The notes below the pieces were generated by a model. It worked only from the letters and a program-made list of their open reading frames with translations, did not search any database and was not told the origin of the DNA. 64,000 nucleotides of DNA from Spirosoma endbachense (GTDB lineage: Bacteria > Bacteroidota > Bacteroidia > Cytophagales > Spirosomataceae): the NCBI RefSeq assembly GCF_010233585.1, contig NZ_CP045997.1, positions 2,817,424-2,881,423 on the forward strand, written 5' to 3'. The position numbers were made by a program, and so were the translations under genes. Of this stretch, positions 63,251 to 64,000 are shown one piece after another; positions within the stretch are counted from its first letter, which is position 1, and each line of letters begins with the position of its first letter.

Positions 63251-63847
63251 ATGGCTTACGACAAATTCACCATACTCCGAAGCAGTGCCGTTCCTATGCC
63301 AAATGAGAACGTAGACACTGACCAAATTATTCCTGCCCGTTTTCTCAAAGCCACTGAGCGTAAAGGTTTTGGCGATAACCTCTTCCGCGACTGGCGTTAC
63401 AATAGCGACAATACCCCAAAGGCCGATTTTGTCCTGAATATGCCTACTTACTCGGGTAAGATTCTGGTTGGGGGAAAAAACTTTGGCAGTGGATCGAGCC
63501 GCGAACACGCAGCATGGGCCATCTATGACTATGGCTTCCGTTGTGTGGTTTCGAGCTTCTTTGCTGATATTTTCCAGAACAACTCCATCAATGTTGGCAT
63601 CCTGCCGGTACGGGTAACTCCTGAGTTTCTGGAAAAAATCTTTGCGGCTATTGAAGCCGACCCAAAGACGGAACTAGAGGTAAACCTGCCTGCACAAACC
63701 ATTACGCTTCTAGCTACGGGTGAGAGTGAAAACTTTGCCATTAACGAATACAAAAAGCATAATCTCACCAATGGCTATGACGATATCGACTACCTGTTAT
63801 CGATGAAGAACGAAATCGCAGCCTTCGCCGAAACAAGACCATTTTAG
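63251..63847 (+). CDS. leuD: 3-isopropylmalate dehydratase small subunit (LeuD)
   Basis: The product is 198 residues. MPNENVDTDQIIPARFLK and GKNFGSGSSREHAAWAIYDYG are the swivel-domain signatures, with the Ser-rich loop that binds the substrate. It is the partner of LeuC. A long palindrome separates it from the next gene. Confidence 0.97.
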   Translation: MAYDKFTILRSSAVPMPNENVDTDQIIPARFLKATERKGFGDNLFRDWRYNSDNTPKADFVLNMPTYSGKILVGGKNFGSGSSREHAAWAIYDYGFRCVVSSFFADIFQNNSINVGILPVRVTPEFLEKIFAAIEADPKTELEVNLPAQTITLLATGESENFAINEYKKHNLTNGYDDIDYLLSMKNEIAAFAETRPF

Positions 63848-63939
63848 TTTTGAATGATTAAGTGATTGAATGATTGAATAGGCTGCGCGCATCTTACTAT
63901 TCAATCATTCAATCACTCAAAAATTCAATCATTCAAAAA
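63848..63939. repeat. Nested inverted repeat abutting the leuA-like start
   Basis: Inner arms 63861-63880 and 63898-63917 are perfect over 20 bp with a 17-nt loop; outer arms 63848-63859 and 63928-63939 pair over 12 bp. The sequence is built of variants of TGAATGATTGA. It begins after the leuD stop and its last base is the A of the next gene's ATG. Confidence 0.8.
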
Positions 63940-64000
63940 TGAAACGTCGCTACATAGAAATTATGGACACGACACTCCGCGATGGTGAACAAACCAGCGG
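63939..64000 (+). CDS. Isopropylmalate/citramalate-synthase-family protein, 3' end outside the window
   Basis: Only 20 codons are visible. They read MKRRYIEIMDTTLRDGEQTS, the metal- and acyl-binding start shared by 2-isopropylmalate synthase, citramalate synthase and homocitrate synthase. Following leuCD it is most likely the leucine-pathway enzyme (leuA) or a citramalate synthase (cimA) giving a second route to isoleucine. The window ends before the distinguishing residues. Confidence 0.85.
   Translation, partial: MKRRYIEIMDTTLRDGEQTS

Overview
The window reads as chromosomal DNA of a Bacteroidota bacterium of the order Cytophagales, most like Spirosoma or a close relative. The grounds are a base composition near 50% GC, a fused CcoN-CcoO cbb3 oxidase, 7TMR-DISM sensor kinases, a type IX secretion sorting tail, curli genes of the Bacteroidota type and many small lipoproteins. 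The genus is inferred from style, not from a search. I see no rRNA, tRNA, CRISPR array, insertion sequence or prophage.

Layout. 1-8.7 kb: end of an FtsX-type ABC permease, a decayed LCCL-domain remnant, two envelope proteins, a convergent sensor kinase / NarL-type regulator pair, an MscS channel and a LytTR regulator. 9.1-13.6 kb: a curli (type VIII secretion) operon with three curlin-repeat proteins, CsgE, CsgF and a CsgG carrying an extra beta-barrel. 13.6-20.9 kb: a PD40 lipoprotein, a TPR histidine kinase lacking its phospho-acceptor histidine, and a large secreted FG-GAP/Ig protein. 21.2-41.6 kb: a low-oxygen block with D-lactate dehydrogenase, alcohol dehydrogenase, a PAS kinase, a receiver-CRP/FNR fusion regulator, the cbb3 oxidase genes (ccoS, ccoNO, ccoQ, ccoP, ccoG, ccoH, a TauE-like protein, ccoI), hemN, a desaturase, an MFS transporter and a universal stress protein. 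41.9-51.9 kb: a four-gene planctomycete-style cluster (DUF1501, DUF1549/DUF1553 with cytochrome c, PVC-type haem protein, SGNH hydrolase). 52.5-64 kb: a lipoprotein, then the branched-chain amino acid cluster ilvD-B-N-C-A and leuC-D-(leuA-like), interrupted by mntA, a broken hepT and an AraC regulator.

The most interesting part is the low-oxygen block. A PAS histidine kinase overlaps the gene of a receiver-cNMP-HTH_Crp fusion protein. One PAS domain has a His and an Arg at the 20-residue spacing I recall for the haem-contact residues of FixL. Six promoter spacers across about 20 kb carry eight TGA-N6-TCA dyads of FNR/FixK type. This suggests a short oxygen circuit in which the work of FixJ and FixK sits in one protein, controlling cbb3 oxidase, copper loading, haem synthesis and fermentation enzymes together. 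The haem and the binding sites are inference.

A second theme is palindromes. Long, near-perfect inverted repeats without classical U-tracts lie between convergent genes (two share a 14-nt core), and palindromes of different sequence lie in most spacers inside the ilv-leu cluster, several directly before start codons. A third theme is gene decay: the LCCL remnant, the frameshifted hepT with a lost catalytic Arg, and the kinase with His changed to Asp.
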